This document shows positions 1-10,187 of a stretch of 64,000 bases of DNA, one piece after another. The notes beneath the pieces are model-generated. The model saw only the letters and a list, made by a program, of their open reading frames with translations. It made no database searches and was not told the origin of the DNA. Numbering within the stretch: position 1 is the stretch's first letter; every line of letters begins with the position of its first letter. The DNA comes from Wenyingzhuangia heitensis (GTDB lineage: Bacteria > Bacteroidota > Bacteroidia > Flavobacteriales > Flavobacteriaceae), in assembly GCF_011762155.1 (NCBI RefSeq), contig NZ_JAASQL010000006.1, forward strand, positions 1 through 64,000, in the 5' to 3' direction. A program made the translations under genes and the position numbers.

Positions 1-82
1 GTTTTATGATTTTAGGTACAATTTTTTGAGAAAAGGATTCATTTCCAATTATAATTAAGAGTATCAGTATTATTTTTTTCAT
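1..82 (-). CDS. Start of a secreted protein (truncated by the window edge)
   Basis: An ATG on the minus strand at 82-80 opens a reading frame that runs uninterrupted to the window edge. The 27 visible residues form a typical flavobacterial signal peptide: MKK, then a run of Ile and Leu, then ...SFS|QK. The mature protein lies outside the window, so its function cannot be stated. It lies about 97 bp downstream of the recombinase gene on the same strand and may be read with it or from its own promoter. Confidence 0.6.
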   Translation of the reverse strand, partial: MKKIILILLIIIGNESFSQKIVPKIIK

Positions 83-178
83 AATTTACTACAACTAGTT
101 ATATCAACACTAAAGGTATCTTTTTTGCATGTCAATTGCGGGTTATCGATACTATTTAGGTTTCTTTTTTGGTTAAAT

Positions 179-1330
179 TTAATTAATTTTATTTCGTTGT
201 TCAAGTTGTTTTACAATTAAATCTAAAGGGTTCGTTATTTTTTGTAAATCCTGACTTCTTACATGTGTATACACCATTGTAGTTTCGGGTCTTGCATGCC
301 CTAAAAGTTCTTGAATGTAACGAATATCAGTTCCGTTTTCTAATAAGTGAGTAGCGTAACTGTGCCTTAATGTGTGCGGAGTTACACGCTTGGTTATATT
401 GGCTTGCATACAACTTGTCTTTAAAAATTTTCGAATAGACATAGGTGTGTACTGTTTACCTTCATTAATTCCTTCTACTAAATAGGTTTGTGGTGTGTAC
501 GTGTTTAAATAATTATGTAATAATGGCATCATAACATTGGCAATAGGTACATATCTGTCTTTACGACCTTTGCCACTTACTACTTTTAACATTTTTCTGT
601 CAATATCTAAATCTCTTATTTTTAAATTAAGTAATTCTCCAATTCTTAATCCAGAGGAATAGATTAATGCAATACAAATTCTATGTTTTAAATTTTTGGT
701 AACTCTTATCAGTTCTAATACTTCGTTATTTGATAGTACATTTGGTAACATCCTGCTTTTTTTGGGAGCTAAAGCGTTAAAATCAATTTTAGTTTCAGAA
801 TTTATAAATAGTAAATAATGTTTCATAGCACTAATAAACTGTCTGTGCGTGCTAATAGAACTATTCTTAGGAACTATGTAATCTTCTGCATGTTTTTCTA
901 TAGATCTAAGGTCTATTGGAGTATTTTGATCTTTGTTTACAATATATTCTGCAACCAAATAACTGTAGGTTTTAAGAGTACTATCACTAAATCTTTTTCC
1001 TTTTAAATAAGTATAAAAGCTGTTTAAATGATTTTTTTGCACATCATTTAATTGAGTTTTAATAGGAGATAAGTTAAGTTTAGAAACGGATGATTTAAAT
1101 ACAGGACTAAATTTTAAATCGGCTTTGTCTTTAAAAATAGAAACTAACTTTTCTTTAGACATTGCATTTATAGGGTAGTACCAAACATTTTTGGTAACAT
1201 TCCATAAAGCTCCTGTTTTTCTGCAAAGCTCCTTAGTATCATAGTCAAACACAAAAGACAAAGTGTATACACTTTGTCTTTTGTGTTTACTAATATCTAT
1301 AGTAATAATTGTCTTTTTTACAGCTTTCAA
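179..1330 (-). CDS. Tyrosine recombinase / site-specific integrase
   Basis: This 383-residue protein is a DNA-cutting and rejoining enzyme of the tyrosine recombinase (phage integrase/Xer) superfamily. The full catalytic set is visible: R229 (SSGLRIGEL), K254, H319-x-x-R322 (HTLRH), H345 (LLGH) and the nucleophile Y354 (VYTHV). Residues about 95-180 are the SAM-like core-binding domain. Residues about 25-55 (with GALWN and VWYYP) resemble the small HARP-like N-terminal module found on many Bacteroidota integrases. The helical insert of integron integrases is not seen, and no cassettes or attC-like hairpins are present. The frame opens with TTG at 1330. No ATG lies upstream before the preceding stop, and the next Met (residue 57) would remove the N-terminal module. 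It follows the tolC gene by 38 bp on the same strand. Its target site is unknown. Confidence 0.88.
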   Translation of the reverse strand: MKAVKKTIITIDISKHKRQSVYTLSFVFDYDTKELCRKTGALWNVTKNVWYYPINAMSKEKLVSIFKDKADLKFSPVFKSSVSKLNLSPIKTQLNDVQKNHLNSFYTYLKGKRFSDSTLKTYSYLVAEYIVNKDQNTPIDLRSIEKHAEDYIVPKNSSISTHRQFISAMKHYLLFINSETKIDFNALAPKKSRMLPNVLSNNEVLELIRVTKNLKHRICIALIYSSGLRIGELLNLKIRDLDIDRKMLKVVSGKGRKDRYVPIANVMMPLLHNYLNTYTPQTYLVEGINEGKQYTPMSIRKFLKTSCMQANITKRVTPHTLRHSYATHLLENGTDIRYIQELLGHARPETTMVYTHVRSQDLQKITNPLDLIVKQLEQRNKIN

Positions 1331-1368
1331 TAAGAAAAATTGCTGACTAATTTTTTGTTTTTCAGTTG

Positions 1369-2691
1369 TTAAAACTGTTGATTTAACAAATCTCCGCTTA
1401 AAAATAACAATTGTAATTCTGCCAATTTAGCTTCGTATTTTGCTTGACTTTTGTTTAATTGCACATTTAATAAATTAAGTTGTGCTTGTCTAAAATCGAT
1501 AGAATTTATTTGCCCCAACTTAAATTTTTCTTGTGTTCTGTCAAAATTATTTTGAGCCGTTTTTATATTTAACTCTTGTACTTGATAAATTTTGTATTTA
1601 TTCTGATAATCTTCCCAAGCATTGTTAAAATCTCTTTCAATCTCTATTAAAATATTTTGTTTGGATAGTTTTTCGTTTTCTACGGCTAACTTGGTGTTTT
1701 TAGCGGCTGAATAATTTTTACCATCAAATAAATTCCAACTTAAACTTAACCCTCCAGATAATCCTGTATTGGTAGATGTGGTTAAAAAAGAGGCTGCATT
1801 GTTGTTGTTTTTAGACCAACCATAACTACCTGTTAAACCTAACGTAGGCAAAAAATCAGATTTTATTATTTTGGCTTCTAATTTTTTAATAGCAATGTTT
1901 TTATCTGCCTTTAGCAAAGCAATATTTCTATCTTTTGCTTGGGTAAATAAGGACTCTTTTTTTAACTGTAAACTAAAATCTACTTGGGTGTTTACATCGT
2001 AATTAGTACGAAGTGTATTTCCTAAAATTACATTTAAGTTACGCTTGGCATTACTTAATTGCTGATCAATTTGCATCAATTGTATGCTATCATTATTTAC
2101 ATCTACCTGTGCATTTAACACTTCTAATTTTGTGTTTTGACCATACTCAAACTGATAATCAGATCTTTTGGTTCTTTCTTTAGAAATTTCAAAACTTTGT
2201 GTTAATGTTGATGTGTTTTCTTTTAGCAAAGCTACATTGTAGTATAAAGAAAATAACTGAAGAATCGTGTTTTCTATCGTTTCTCTAGCTTGTAATTCTG
2301 ATAATTTATACTCTTCTTGTAATTTTTTGTAATTGTATTCTCTACCCAATCCATCAAACAGCGTATAGTTTAAGTTTAAAGATGCGTTGTAAGAGGAGCT
2401 TTTAGCACCTTCTAAATTAGTCACATCTCCATTAGAAAACACTGCTTCGGTATCATTTAAGTTAGTGTTGGCTCCGGCATTTCCTGTTAACGTAGGTAAA
2501 TAACCTGAATTTAAAATATCAGAATTATTCTTGGCTACAGCTACATTATTGTTTACCATTTTAATACCATAATTACTTTCTAAAGCAATGACTACGGCTT
2601 TTTTTTGGGTTAAAACCTCTTGTGCTTTTAGGGTAGAAATGCTAAAAGCAAATGCAATGTATATATATGTATTAATGCTCGTCTTCTTCAT
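1369..2691 (-). CDS. TolC-family outer membrane efflux protein
   Basis: This 440-residue protein is the outer-membrane exit duct of a tripartite efflux pump. It has a signal peptide (about residues 1-23, ending LKAQ) followed by two similar halves rich in long heptad helices (for example NKSQAKYEAKLAELQLL near the C-terminus), the usual TolC layout and length. Its start overlaps the 3' end of the upstream RND pump gene by 20 bp, so it is the last pump gene of the adaptor-pump-duct operon. The substrate cannot be read from sequence. Confidence 0.92.
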   Translation of the reverse strand: MKKTSINTYIYIAFAFSISTLKAQEVLTQKKAVVIALESNYGIKMVNNNVAVAKNNSDILNSGYLPTLTGNAGANTNLNDTEAVFSNGDVTNLEGAKSSSYNASLNLNYTLFDGLGREYNYKKLQEEYKLSELQARETIENTILQLFSLYYNVALLKENTSTLTQSFEISKERTKRSDYQFEYGQNTKLEVLNAQVDVNNDSIQLMQIDQQLSNAKRNLNVILGNTLRTNYDVNTQVDFSLQLKKESLFTQAKDRNIALLKADKNIAIKKLEAKIIKSDFLPTLGLTGSYGWSKNNNNAASFLTTSTNTGLSGGLSLSWNLFDGKNYSAAKNTKLAVENEKLSKQNILIEIERDFNNAWEDYQNKYKIYQVQELNIKTAQNNFDRTQEKFKLGQINSIDFRQAQLNLLNVQLNKSQAKYEAKLAELQLLFLSGDLLNQQF

Positions 2692-5600
2692 TTTTTTCTT
2701 TTATTGCGCGTTCTACTTCTTCTTTAGTTACATCATTTCCTGTTGCTAACCATTTTACATTCTTTTTAATACTATTGCTAAAAGACAAAAATAGTGGTAA
2801 GACTAAAAGGGTTAGTATAGTAGCATATGCAATACCAAATGATATTGAAATAGCCATGGGTTTTAAAAACTGAGCTTGTCTACTTTTTTCTAATAATAAA
2901 GGTGCCAGTCCTGCAATAGTAGTTAAAGAGGTTAAAAAGATAGCTCTAAATCTAGATTTACCTGCCTCTAACAAAGCTTCATCAAACTTCATCCCTTCTT
3001 TTAAATTGGTATTAAATTTTCCTATCAATACCAAACCATCATTTACCATAATACCAATCAAAGCAATAATACCTAATAGAGATAAAATATTTACTGGAAA
3101 ATCTAAAAGCCAATGTCCCCAAGCCACAGCTGTTAAACTAAAAGGAACTAACAGTAACAATAATAACGGTTGACTGTAGCTTCTAAACGTAAATGCAATG
3201 GTAATGTATATTAGTAATAAAATAATAGGACCTGCTACGCTTAAAGAAGAAGATAATTTGCTTGCTTCTCTATTTTGACCTTCAAAAGAAGCAGAAATAG
3301 TTGGGTACTTTTCTTGCAGTTTTGGAATAAAATTAGTTCTAATATCATCTAAAATATCAGTGTTACTAGCAGTAGGGTCTTTTAAATCTGCAGACACTCT
3401 AATTTCTCTTTGTCCTTCTAAATGATTAATGGCAACTTCTCCACGAATAATATTATAGGTAGCAATGTCTTTAAAAACAACTCTTTTTCCTGTTGATGTT
3501 ACAATACGCATTTTGTCTAAATCATTAATAGAGTTTCTGTTGTCTCTGTCATAACGAACCCAAACTTTAATTTCATCTTGACCTCTTTGAAAGCGTTGTG
3601 CTTGAACTCCAAAAAAACCGGAACGAACTTGTGCCATTACCGTTTTTAAATCTAAACCAAGTAGGTAAGCATTTTCTTTTAATTGAATACGGATTTCCTT
3701 AATTCCAACAGGATCATTGTCTTCAATATCTTTTAAAATAGGGTTAGATTCTAAATAGGCTTTTAATTCAATTTTAGAAGCTTTTAATTCATCAATATTG
3801 TTACTTAATAATGATACAGAAACAGGGCTTCCTCCAAAGTTTCCTCCAGAACCATAAATTAATTTTTCTACACCTACCACGGGACCTACCAATTCTTCTA
3901 ATCTATTGGTAATCATAAAGGCTTTAATTTCATCGGGTCTTTCTTCTCCTGGTAGTAGATTGATGGTTAATTTTGCACTAGAACTACTTGTAAATCTTAA
4001 GATGGTGTTTTCAAACAATTGTTTGTCTGTTCCTTTTAAATATTTATCGGTAAGTTCTTTATTTACAATAAAAGATTTTTCCTCTATTAAAGAAATAATA
4101 GAGTCTGTAGTCTTCTCGTTAGTACCTGCAGGCATTTCTAATTCTATGGTAGCGCTATCACTTGCAACTCTAGGGAACAGCGTTACTTTAATAATTCCTC
4201 CCATAATAGAACCCATGGTTAAAATTAACAAACCAATAAAAATAGCTGCGGATAATATTTTAAATTTTAAAACAAAATCTAAAGTCGGACTGTAAATTTT
4301 ATCTCTTAAAAAGATCATTAATCGGTCTCCCAACTTATTGATGCTTCTCATTTTTCCAAAAAACTGTTTTAGTTTTGATGGATTTTCTTCTTTTATATGT
4401 GGTTGTAATGCTTTAGAATGTGCTAAATGTGCGGGTAAAATTATTAAGGCTTCTACTAAAGAAACAATCAATGTTAAAATTACAATTACAGAAACTTCAC
4501 CAAAAAATTCTCCAATTCTACTATCTAAAAATAAGAACAAAGAAAAGGCTAAAAGTGTAGTAATAATAGCAGATACAACAGGTGGAATTACTTCCATAGT
4601 TCCATCAATAGCGGCTTGTATAGGTGTTTTTCCTTTTTCATAATGTTGATAAATGTTTTCGGCAATTACAATACCATCATCTACCAAAATACCAATTACG
4701 ATAATCATTCCAAAGAGAGACAATACATTAATGGTTACATCAAACTGAGCAGCAAAAATAAACATTCCTAAAAAGGCTACAGGCAAACCAAAGGCTACCC
4801 AAAAAGCCAAACGAGTATTTAAGAATAAAGATAAAAAGACCAAAACCAAAATCATACCTACAATGGCATTTTCGGTAAGTAACTCAGTACGCTGTACCAA
4901 TGTTTTAGACATGTCATTAACAATGTCTATTTGTACATTTTCATTTTTTTGATTGTAATTTTCTATATACTCTTTTACTTTGTCTGCAGCAGAAATTAAA
5001 TCTTCGCTATTGGTACTAGTTACAGAAATATTAACTGATAATTGTTGATTGAAATAAGTAGCATTTGGGGTTTCTTCAAAACGATCTCTAACAATAGACA
5101 CGTCTTTTAAACGAATAACTTTTCCGTCAGCTGTAGCTTTAATAATGGTGTTAGACAACTCATCACCATAATAAGCTTTATTGTTGGCTCTTATTAAATA
5201 TTCTTCTACATCGGTTTTAATTTCACCACCTGTTGTTAAAATATTAGAGTTGCTTACTGCATTGGCAACATCAGAAAAAGTAAGATTATAAGCTAGTAAA
5301 TTGGTTTCGTTAACGGCAATTTCAATTTCTTCTTCAGGGTATCCTGTAATGTCAATTTGAGAAATACCATCAATAGCCCTTAAGTCATTTTCAACAGTTC
5401 TAGCCAATTGCTTTAGAGTAACTAAAGGAACGTTTTTTCCGCTTAAGGCAAAAGAAATAGTTTGTCTAATTTCTTCTTGTTTAGAGACAATTAAAGGTTC
5501 CATTCCTGTAGGAAAACTAGGAACTCTATCCACAGCATTTTTTACCTCTAAAAGCATAAAATCTATGTTTTCTCCTTTTTCTATTTCAACAGTAATACTA

Positions 5601-5869
5601 CCACTGTTTTCTTTAGAAATAGAGGTTACTCTGTCTACACCTTCTAATCCTTTTAAATTGTCTTCTATTTGTAATACAATTCCTTCTTCAATTTCTAGGG
5701 GAGCAGCACCAGGGTAAACAATATTTATGTTGATTATTTTAGAGTCTACTAATGGAAAAAAAGAAGATTTTAAAGAACTAATTCCAAAAATTCCGAATAC
5801 AAAAAACGCAAGGATAAAAACATTTACCGCTACGTGATATTTTATGAAATAACTAATTATTTTTTTCAT
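2672..5869 (-). CDS. RND efflux pump, inner membrane permease (AcrB/MexB-like)
   Basis: At 1065 residues this is the full length of an RND multidrug-type permease, which uses the proton gradient to export compounds through a TolC duct. It has TM1 at about 10-35, a periplasmic porter domain, a block of TM helices with the proton-relay motif (GILVDDGIVIAENIY around residue 400), a second periplasmic loop and a second TM block (GIIALIGIMVNDGLVLIGKF). It lacks the heavy-metal signature seen in the CusA at 31.8 kb and belongs with the HAE-type pumps. The gene sits between its adaptor (start/stop sharing one base at 5869) and tolC (20-bp overlap), indicating translational coupling. Confidence 0.94.
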   Translation of the reverse strand: MKKIISYFIKYHVAVNVFILAFFVFGIFGISSLKSSFFPLVDSKIININIVYPGAAPLEIEEGIVLQIEDNLKGLEGVDRVTSISKENSGSITVEIEKGENIDFMLLEVKNAVDRVPSFPTGMEPLIVSKQEEIRQTISFALSGKNVPLVTLKQLARTVENDLRAIDGISQIDITGYPEEEIEIAVNETNLLAYNLTFSDVANAVSNSNILTTGGEIKTDVEEYLIRANNKAYYGDELSNTIIKATADGKVIRLKDVSIVRDRFEETPNATYFNQQLSVNISVTSTNSEDLISAADKVKEYIENYNQKNENVQIDIVNDMSKTLVQRTELLTENAIVGMILVLVFLSLFLNTRLAFWVAFGLPVAFLGMFIFAAQFDVTINVLSLFGMIIVIGILVDDGIVIAENIYQHYEKGKTPIQAAIDGTMEVIPPVVSAIITTLLAFSLFLFLDSRIGEFFGEVSVIVILTLIVSLVEALIILPAHLAHSKALQPHIKEENPSKLKQFFGKMRSINKLGDRLMIFLRDKIYSPTLDFVLKFKILSAAIFIGLLILTMGSIMGGIIKVTLFPRVASDSATIELEMPAGTNEKTTDSIISLIEEKSFIVNKELTDKYLKGTDKQLFENTILRFTSSSSAKLTINLLPGEERPDEIKAFMITNRLEELVGPVVGVEKLIYGSGGNFGGSPVSVSLLSNNIDELKASKIELKAYLESNPILKDIEDNDPVGIKEIRIQLKENAYLLGLDLKTVMAQVRSGFFGVQAQRFQRGQDEIKVWVRYDRDNRNSINDLDKMRIVTSTGKRVVFKDIATYNIIRGEVAINHLEGQREIRVSADLKDPTASNTDILDDIRTNFIPKLQEKYPTISASFEGQNREASKLSSSLSVAGPIILLLIYITIAFTFRSYSQPLLLLLLVPFSLTAVAWGHWLLDFPVNILSLLGIIALIGIMVNDGLVLIGKFNTNLKEGMKFDEALLEAGKSRFRAIFLTSLTTIAGLAPLLLEKSRQAQFLKPMAISISFGIAYATILTLLVLPLFLSFSNSIKKNVKWLATGNDVTKEEVERAIKEKNEEDEH

Positions 5870-6987
5870 TATTCTTCGGTCTTATTAAAAGGTTTTACCA
5901 ACATTCCTGCATAAGCACCAGAAATAGGACTGCTTAAAATAACGGTTCCGTTTGCAATGTTTTGTAGTACAACTTTGGTGTCTGAAAAATAAACAGGAGA
6001 AACTGCTATTTTTTCAAGTTTACCGTTAACAACACTAAAAATTTCATTACCCTCTAATAATAAGTTTCTATTTAACTCTATAGCGTTGTTTACTTTTTTG
6101 GCATTAATTAATGCTTCTAAATAAATACCTTCTTTTAAATCGGCATTTTTCACTTCTATAAACACGGATAGTGTTTGTGTAGTAGGATCTATACTTCCAT
6201 TAATTCTGGTAATAACACCTTCATAATTTTCGGTTTTATCTAAGTTAGTCAAAGCAACTTTTTCTCCTGTCTTTAAAATATTAGCAAAAGATTTACTAAT
6301 AGAAACTTGCATTTCATAAATAGACGGGTTGATAAATTCTCCTAATTTTTGATTACTTCTGATTAAACTTCCTTCAGTAGCCAAAGCCTCGGTTAAAATA
6401 CCTGTAAAGGGTGCTGTTATTTTATATTTAGACAAACGTTGCTCTAAATTTTTAAGACTGTAATAACTGCTTACAATACCACGACCTACAATAAAATAAT
6501 TCTCTTTTTCTGAATCCATTTTGGGTAGGGCAGGAGCAGGTTTTTCCATGTTAAAATTACTTAAATAATCTTGCCATTTTTGATATACTTCTGGAAAATC
6601 AAGTCTTAAGTCGGGCATAATAGCAGCAATATTATTGTATAACAAACTTTTAGAAGCTTGTACATTTGCTTTAAATTCACCTGCATCTATCTGGATTAAT
6701 GTTTCTCCTTTTTGATAAACTTCACCTGTTTTAAATAATTTTTTTCCAAGTTTTAAAACCCCTTGTACTTCTGCATATAACTCTATACGCTCTTTAGCTA
6801 CTAGACTACCGTTTGCTGGTACTACAATGGGTATTTCTGTGTTTTGTACAGTGTCTATAAATACAGATTTAATTGTTTTTTTTACAATAGGCTTTGGTTT
6901 TGTTTTATTAGCTATTATGTTTTTAGAAAGTAGAACACAACCAATAATAAACAAGACACCTATAGTGGATAGAATAATTTTTCGCAT
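5869..6987 (-). CDS. RND efflux periplasmic adaptor subunit (MFP family)
   Basis: This 372-residue membrane-fusion protein links the RND permease to TolC. An N-terminal hydrophobic segment (residues about 4-27, containing GCVLLS) serves as signal or anchor. The biotinyl-lipoyl-like halves (ELYAEVQGVL and YKITAPFTGIL) flank a helical hairpin, followed by beta-barrel and membrane-proximal domains. It is the first gene of the three-gene efflux operon and overlaps the permease gene by one base. No regulator is adjacent. Confidence 0.92.
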   Translation of the reverse strand: MRKIILSTIGVLFIIGCVLLSKNIIANKTKPKPIVKKTIKSVFIDTVQNTEIPIVVPANGSLVAKERIELYAEVQGVLKLGKKLFKTGEVYQKGETLIQIDAGEFKANVQASKSLLYNNIAAIMPDLRLDFPEVYQKWQDYLSNFNMEKPAPALPKMDSEKENYFIVGRGIVSSYYSLKNLEQRLSKYKITAPFTGILTEALATEGSLIRSNQKLGEFINPSIYEMQVSISKSFANILKTGEKVALTNLDKTENYEGVITRINGSIDPTTQTLSVFIEVKNADLKEGIYLEALINAKKVNNAIELNRNLLLEGNEIFSVVNGKLEKIAVSPVYFSDTKVVLQNIANGTVILSSPISGAYAGMLVKPFNKTEE

Positions 6988-7112
6988 TTGTTTAGTATAG
7001 AAATTAGAATATTAAATTTATAAATTTATTTGTTATTATTATAAATAACAATAAATGGTTTTAATTATCAATTATCTTGCCGTTTTAATAATTAATATTA
7101 TTTTTTTGTGAT

Positions 7113-8009
7113 TTAATGTAAGGGTCTTTTTTTAACAATTCCTCCTTTAATATCTTTAATACTATTCATTACAATAAAAGCCTTGGAGTCTATTTTATCT
7201 ATTTCGTTATTTAATCTACTTAATTCTAGTCTTGTAATTACCGTATATAAAATATCATATTTGCTAGATTCTCCTTCTTTTCCATAACCTCCTTTTCCGT
7301 TATAAACAGTAACACCTCTTCCTAATTTAGAAGTAATCATTTCTTTAATCTCAATACTTTTATTTGCTATAATGGTTACTCCAATATATTCTTCAATACC
7401 TTCTATTATAAAATCTAAAGTTTTGGATGCTGCCATATAGGTAATCATAGAGTATAAAGCAATTTCAATAGATAATAAATAAGCAGCAATAGAAAAAATA
7501 ATTACGTTAATTAAAATGATGATATCTCCAATAGTAGTCCCAAACTTTTTACTAAGATAAATTGCTAATATTTCAGTTCCATCAATAACAGCACCACCAC
7601 GAACAGCCAATCCAATTCCGGCACCCAAGAAAAAACCTCCAAAAATAGCGACCAATAAATCATCATTGGTTACATTAGGAAAAGAAACTGTTGCTACACA
7701 AAGGGCTAATCCAGCAATAGCTAAAGATGTTTTTATGGCAAATTGTTTCCCCATGGTTTTATAACCCATAAAAATAAAAGGAAGGTTTACAGCTATAATT
7801 AATATATAGAGAGGAATTCCAGAAACGGCTGTAATTAATAATGAGATTCCTGTGGCTCCACCATCAATAAAGTCGTTGGTTAACAAAAATCCTTTAAAGC
7901 CAAATGAGGCTGAAAAAATTCCGATAATAATTAAGAGAGCATCTTTTATATTACATTTTAAATTAGTTATAAAACTTGAATGTTCTTTGTTAATTTGGGA
8001 GGTGTTCAT
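7113..8009 (-). CDS. YitT family membrane protein (DUF161/DUF2179)
   Basis: This 298-residue protein has about five or six hydrophobic helices in residues 20-205 (with the family features DGGATGISLLI and GGFFLGAGIGLAVRGGAVIDG) and a C-terminal soluble DUF2179 domain (about 215-290, with SKLGRGVTVYNGKGGY). The YitT family is widespread, and its transport substrate is not established. The gene lies downstream of proC but behind a strong terminator at 8046-8079, so it is probably transcribed separately. Confidence 0.88.
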   Translation of the reverse strand: MNTSQINKEHSSFITNLKCNIKDALLIIIGIFSASFGFKGFLLTNDFIDGGATGISLLITAVSGIPLYILIIAVNLPFIFMGYKTMGKQFAIKTSLAIAGLALCVATVSFPNVTNDDLLVAIFGGFFLGAGIGLAVRGGAVIDGTEILAIYLSKKFGTTIGDIIILINVIIFSIAAYLLSIEIALYSMITYMAASKTLDFIIEGIEEYIGVTIIANKSIEIKEMITSKLGRGVTVYNGKGGYGKEGESSKYDILYTVITRLELSRLNNEIDKIDSKAFIVMNSIKDIKGGIVKKRPLH

Positions 8010-8045
8010 ATTAAAATTTTTATATGGATTGATTGGTTCTAAAAA

Positions 8046-8079
8046 TACAAAACCCTTTGCAATGGCAAAGGGTTTTGTA
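8046..8079 (-). terminator. Rho-independent terminator of proC
   Basis: A perfect 15-bp stem (8046-8060 with 8065-8079) closes a 4-nt loop. In the minus-strand transcript it is followed by five U (8045-8041). It lies between the proC stop and the YitT start. Confidence 0.9.
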
Positions 8080-8103
8080 TATGATAAAAAAGGGTTTTTG
8101 AAC

Positions 8104-8901
8104 TTATTTATCTGCAGCTAACTCTTTGGCTCTTGTTACACAAGCAACGGTTCCTTCTTTTATTAGGTTGTGAACGTTGTTACTATCAAAGTTGTTTAAG
8201 GCAGCACGGGTAGTTCCTCCTTTAGAGGCTACACGGTTCATCCATTCTACTAAAGAAATGTCGTTTTGTTTATACAGTTCTACAGCTCCTTCAAAAGTTT
8301 GAGCTGTTAATGTTTTGGCTTCTTCTCTAGAAAAACCAAAATCTTCTGCAGCTTCGGCCATGGCATTCATAAAGTAGAAAATATAAGCAGATCCACTTCC
8401 AGAAATTCCAGTCGTATTGTCAATCATGTCCTCAGTTTCAACTTCAAAAGCTTTTCCTGTAGATTTTAAAATACTTCCTACCAAGTCTAAGTTTTCTTTT
8501 GCTACTTCTTTAGATCCTACATAGGTGGTCATCCCTAATTGAATAGAAGCAGGTAGGTTAGGCATACATCTAATTACTTTGTCAATTTCCAATCCTTGTT
8601 GAATGGTTTCAATCGTCATTCCTGCCATTACAGAAACAAATAATTGGTTTGCATTTACAATAGATTTTATATCAGCAAAAACCAACGGAGCAATCTGTGG
8701 TTTTACAGCTAAGAAAATAATATCGGCATCTTTTAAAGCATCATATGTTGTAGATGCTTTCATTTTATTCATTCCATTAATTTCAGTAACCCTGTCGTCA
8801 GACTTGTCAATAATTTCAATGTTCGCAATTTTTGCATTGTATATTCCTTCTGCGTAGGTGAAACCCATGTTTCCACCACCAATTACAACTATTTTTTTCA
8901 T
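8104..8901 (-). CDS. proC: Pyrroline-5-carboxylate reductase
   Basis: This 265-residue cytoplasmic enzyme makes L-proline from 1-pyrroline-5-carboxylate using NAD(P)H, the last step of proline synthesis. The N-terminal Rossmann motif GGGNMGF (residues 8-14) and the C-terminal dimerisation region with GISGSGSAYIFYFMNA and SKGGTTRAAL are those of ProC, and the length is normal. It follows the class I aminotransferase gene by 47 bp on the same strand, so the two are probably one transcript ended by the hairpin at 8046-8079. Confidence 0.96.
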   Translation of the reverse strand: MKKIVVIGGGNMGFTYAEGIYNAKIANIEIIDKSDDRVTEINGMNKMKASTTYDALKDADIIFLAVKPQIAPLVFADIKSIVNANQLFVSVMAGMTIETIQQGLEIDKVIRCMPNLPASIQLGMTTYVGSKEVAKENLDLVGSILKSTGKAFEVETEDMIDNTTGISGSGSAYIFYFMNAMAEAAEDFGFSREEAKTLTAQTFEGAVELYKQNDISLVEWMNRVASKGGTTRAALNNFDSNNVHNLIKEGTVACVTRAKELAADK

Positions 8902-8948
8902 TTTTTTAGATTTTTATATTCATTCAATTTTTTGAATAAATAATTGTT

Positions 8949-10157
8949 TTATTGATTTAAAGCGATGCTGTTACTATACTTTATAAGTCCATCTTTTAAA
9001 ATTTCAACAGCACGTATTAATTTTTCTTTTTCTAAAACGTAAGCAATTCTAATTTGATTTTGAGCAATGTTAGGAGTAGAGTAAAAACCACTTGCGGGAG
9101 CTACCATTACGGTTTGTCCGTTATTGTCATAACTTTCTAACATCCAACGAGCAAAATCTTCTGCATTTTTTACTGGCAAATCTGCCAAGCAATAAAAAGC
9201 ACCGTTTGGTTTTACTACATGTACACCCTCTATTTTAGTTAGTTCTGTAATAATAACATTTCTACGTCCTATATATTCCTCTTTTACTTCATCAAAATAA
9301 CTTTGTGGTGTGTCTAGTGCGGCCTCTGCAGCTATTTGAGCAATGGTTGGTGGACATAATCTAGATTGTGCCATTTTCATTACTGTACTAATCAATTCGG
9401 GATTTTTAGAAATAACACAACCAATTCTAGCACCACACATGCTATATCTTTTAGATGTAGAATCAATCATAATGGCATTCATATCCATTCCTTTTTCTTC
9501 CATAATAGAGTAATGTCCTTCATCTGTATATACAAATTCACGATACACCTCATCAGCAATTAAAAATAGATTGTACTTTACAACCAATTTTTTTAGTTCT
9601 CTAATTTCTTGTTTAGAATATAGAGTTCCTGTAGGGTTTCCTGGATTACAAATTAAAATAGCACGAGTTCGGGGTGTAATTAAGGCTTCAAATTCATTTA
9701 CTTTAGGCAAAGCAAAGCCATCTTCCATACTCGTATTGATAGGAACTACTTTTACTCCTGCAGCAATAGAAAAACTAGTGTAGTTGGCATAAAAAGGTTC
9801 CGGAATAATAATTTCATCCTGTGGATCTGTAATACTAGCAATGGTAAAATACAAAGCTTCAGAACCACCAGTGGTTACTAATATTTGTTCATTGGTAATA
9901 TTAATACGGTGTTTTTTGTAATAAGCGACCAACTTGTCTCTGTATTGTTCAGAACCATTAGATGTAGAATATTCTAATACTTCCATATCTATATTACGGA
10001 CTGCATCTAAAGCAACTTTTGGAGTTTTAATATCAGGCTGTCCAATGTTTAAATAAAAAATTTCTGTACCACGTTTCTTGGCGGCTTCTGCATAAGGAAC
10101 CAATTTACGAATTGGAGACTCAGGAATAGCACGACCTTTATTAGAAACTCTAAGCAT
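8949..10157 (-). CDS. Class I PLP-dependent aminotransferase (aspartate aminotransferase-like)
   Basis: This 402-residue enzyme has the fold-type I pattern: NIGQPD near residue 37, the cofactor-contacting CNPGNPTG, ADEVYREF and the lysine that binds PLP in DSTSKRYSMCGARIG. This arrangement matches the Igamma aspartate/prephenate-type aminotransferases; the exact amino donor cannot be decided from sequence. It heads a two-gene transcript with proC. A TACTTTTG box at 10188-10195 lies about 30 bp before its ATG. Confidence 0.9.
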   Translation of the reverse strand: MLRVSNKGRAIPESPIRKLVPYAEAAKKRGTEIFYLNIGQPDIKTPKVALDAVRNIDMEVLEYSTSNGSEQYRDKLVAYYKKHRINITNEQILVTTGGSEALYFTIASITDPQDEIIIPEPFYANYTSFSIAAGVKVVPINTSMEDGFALPKVNEFEALITPRTRAILICNPGNPTGTLYSKQEIRELKKLVVKYNLFLIADEVYREFVYTDEGHYSIMEEKGMDMNAIMIDSTSKRYSMCGARIGCVISKNPELISTVMKMAQSRLCPPTIAQIAAEAALDTPQSYFDEVKEEYIGRRNVIITELTKIEGVHVVKPNGAFYCLADLPVKNAEDFARWMLESYDNNGQTVMVAPASGFYSTPNIAQNQIRIAYVLEKEKLIRAVEILKDGLIKYSNSIALNQ

Positions 10158-10187
10158 TGTATATTTTTATTTATGTTTTAAGGGGAA

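Noticed and set aside
1-1400. Integron (integrase with gene cassettes)
   Set aside because: The recombinase lacks the integron-specific insert, and no attI/attC-like hairpins or cassettes are seen.
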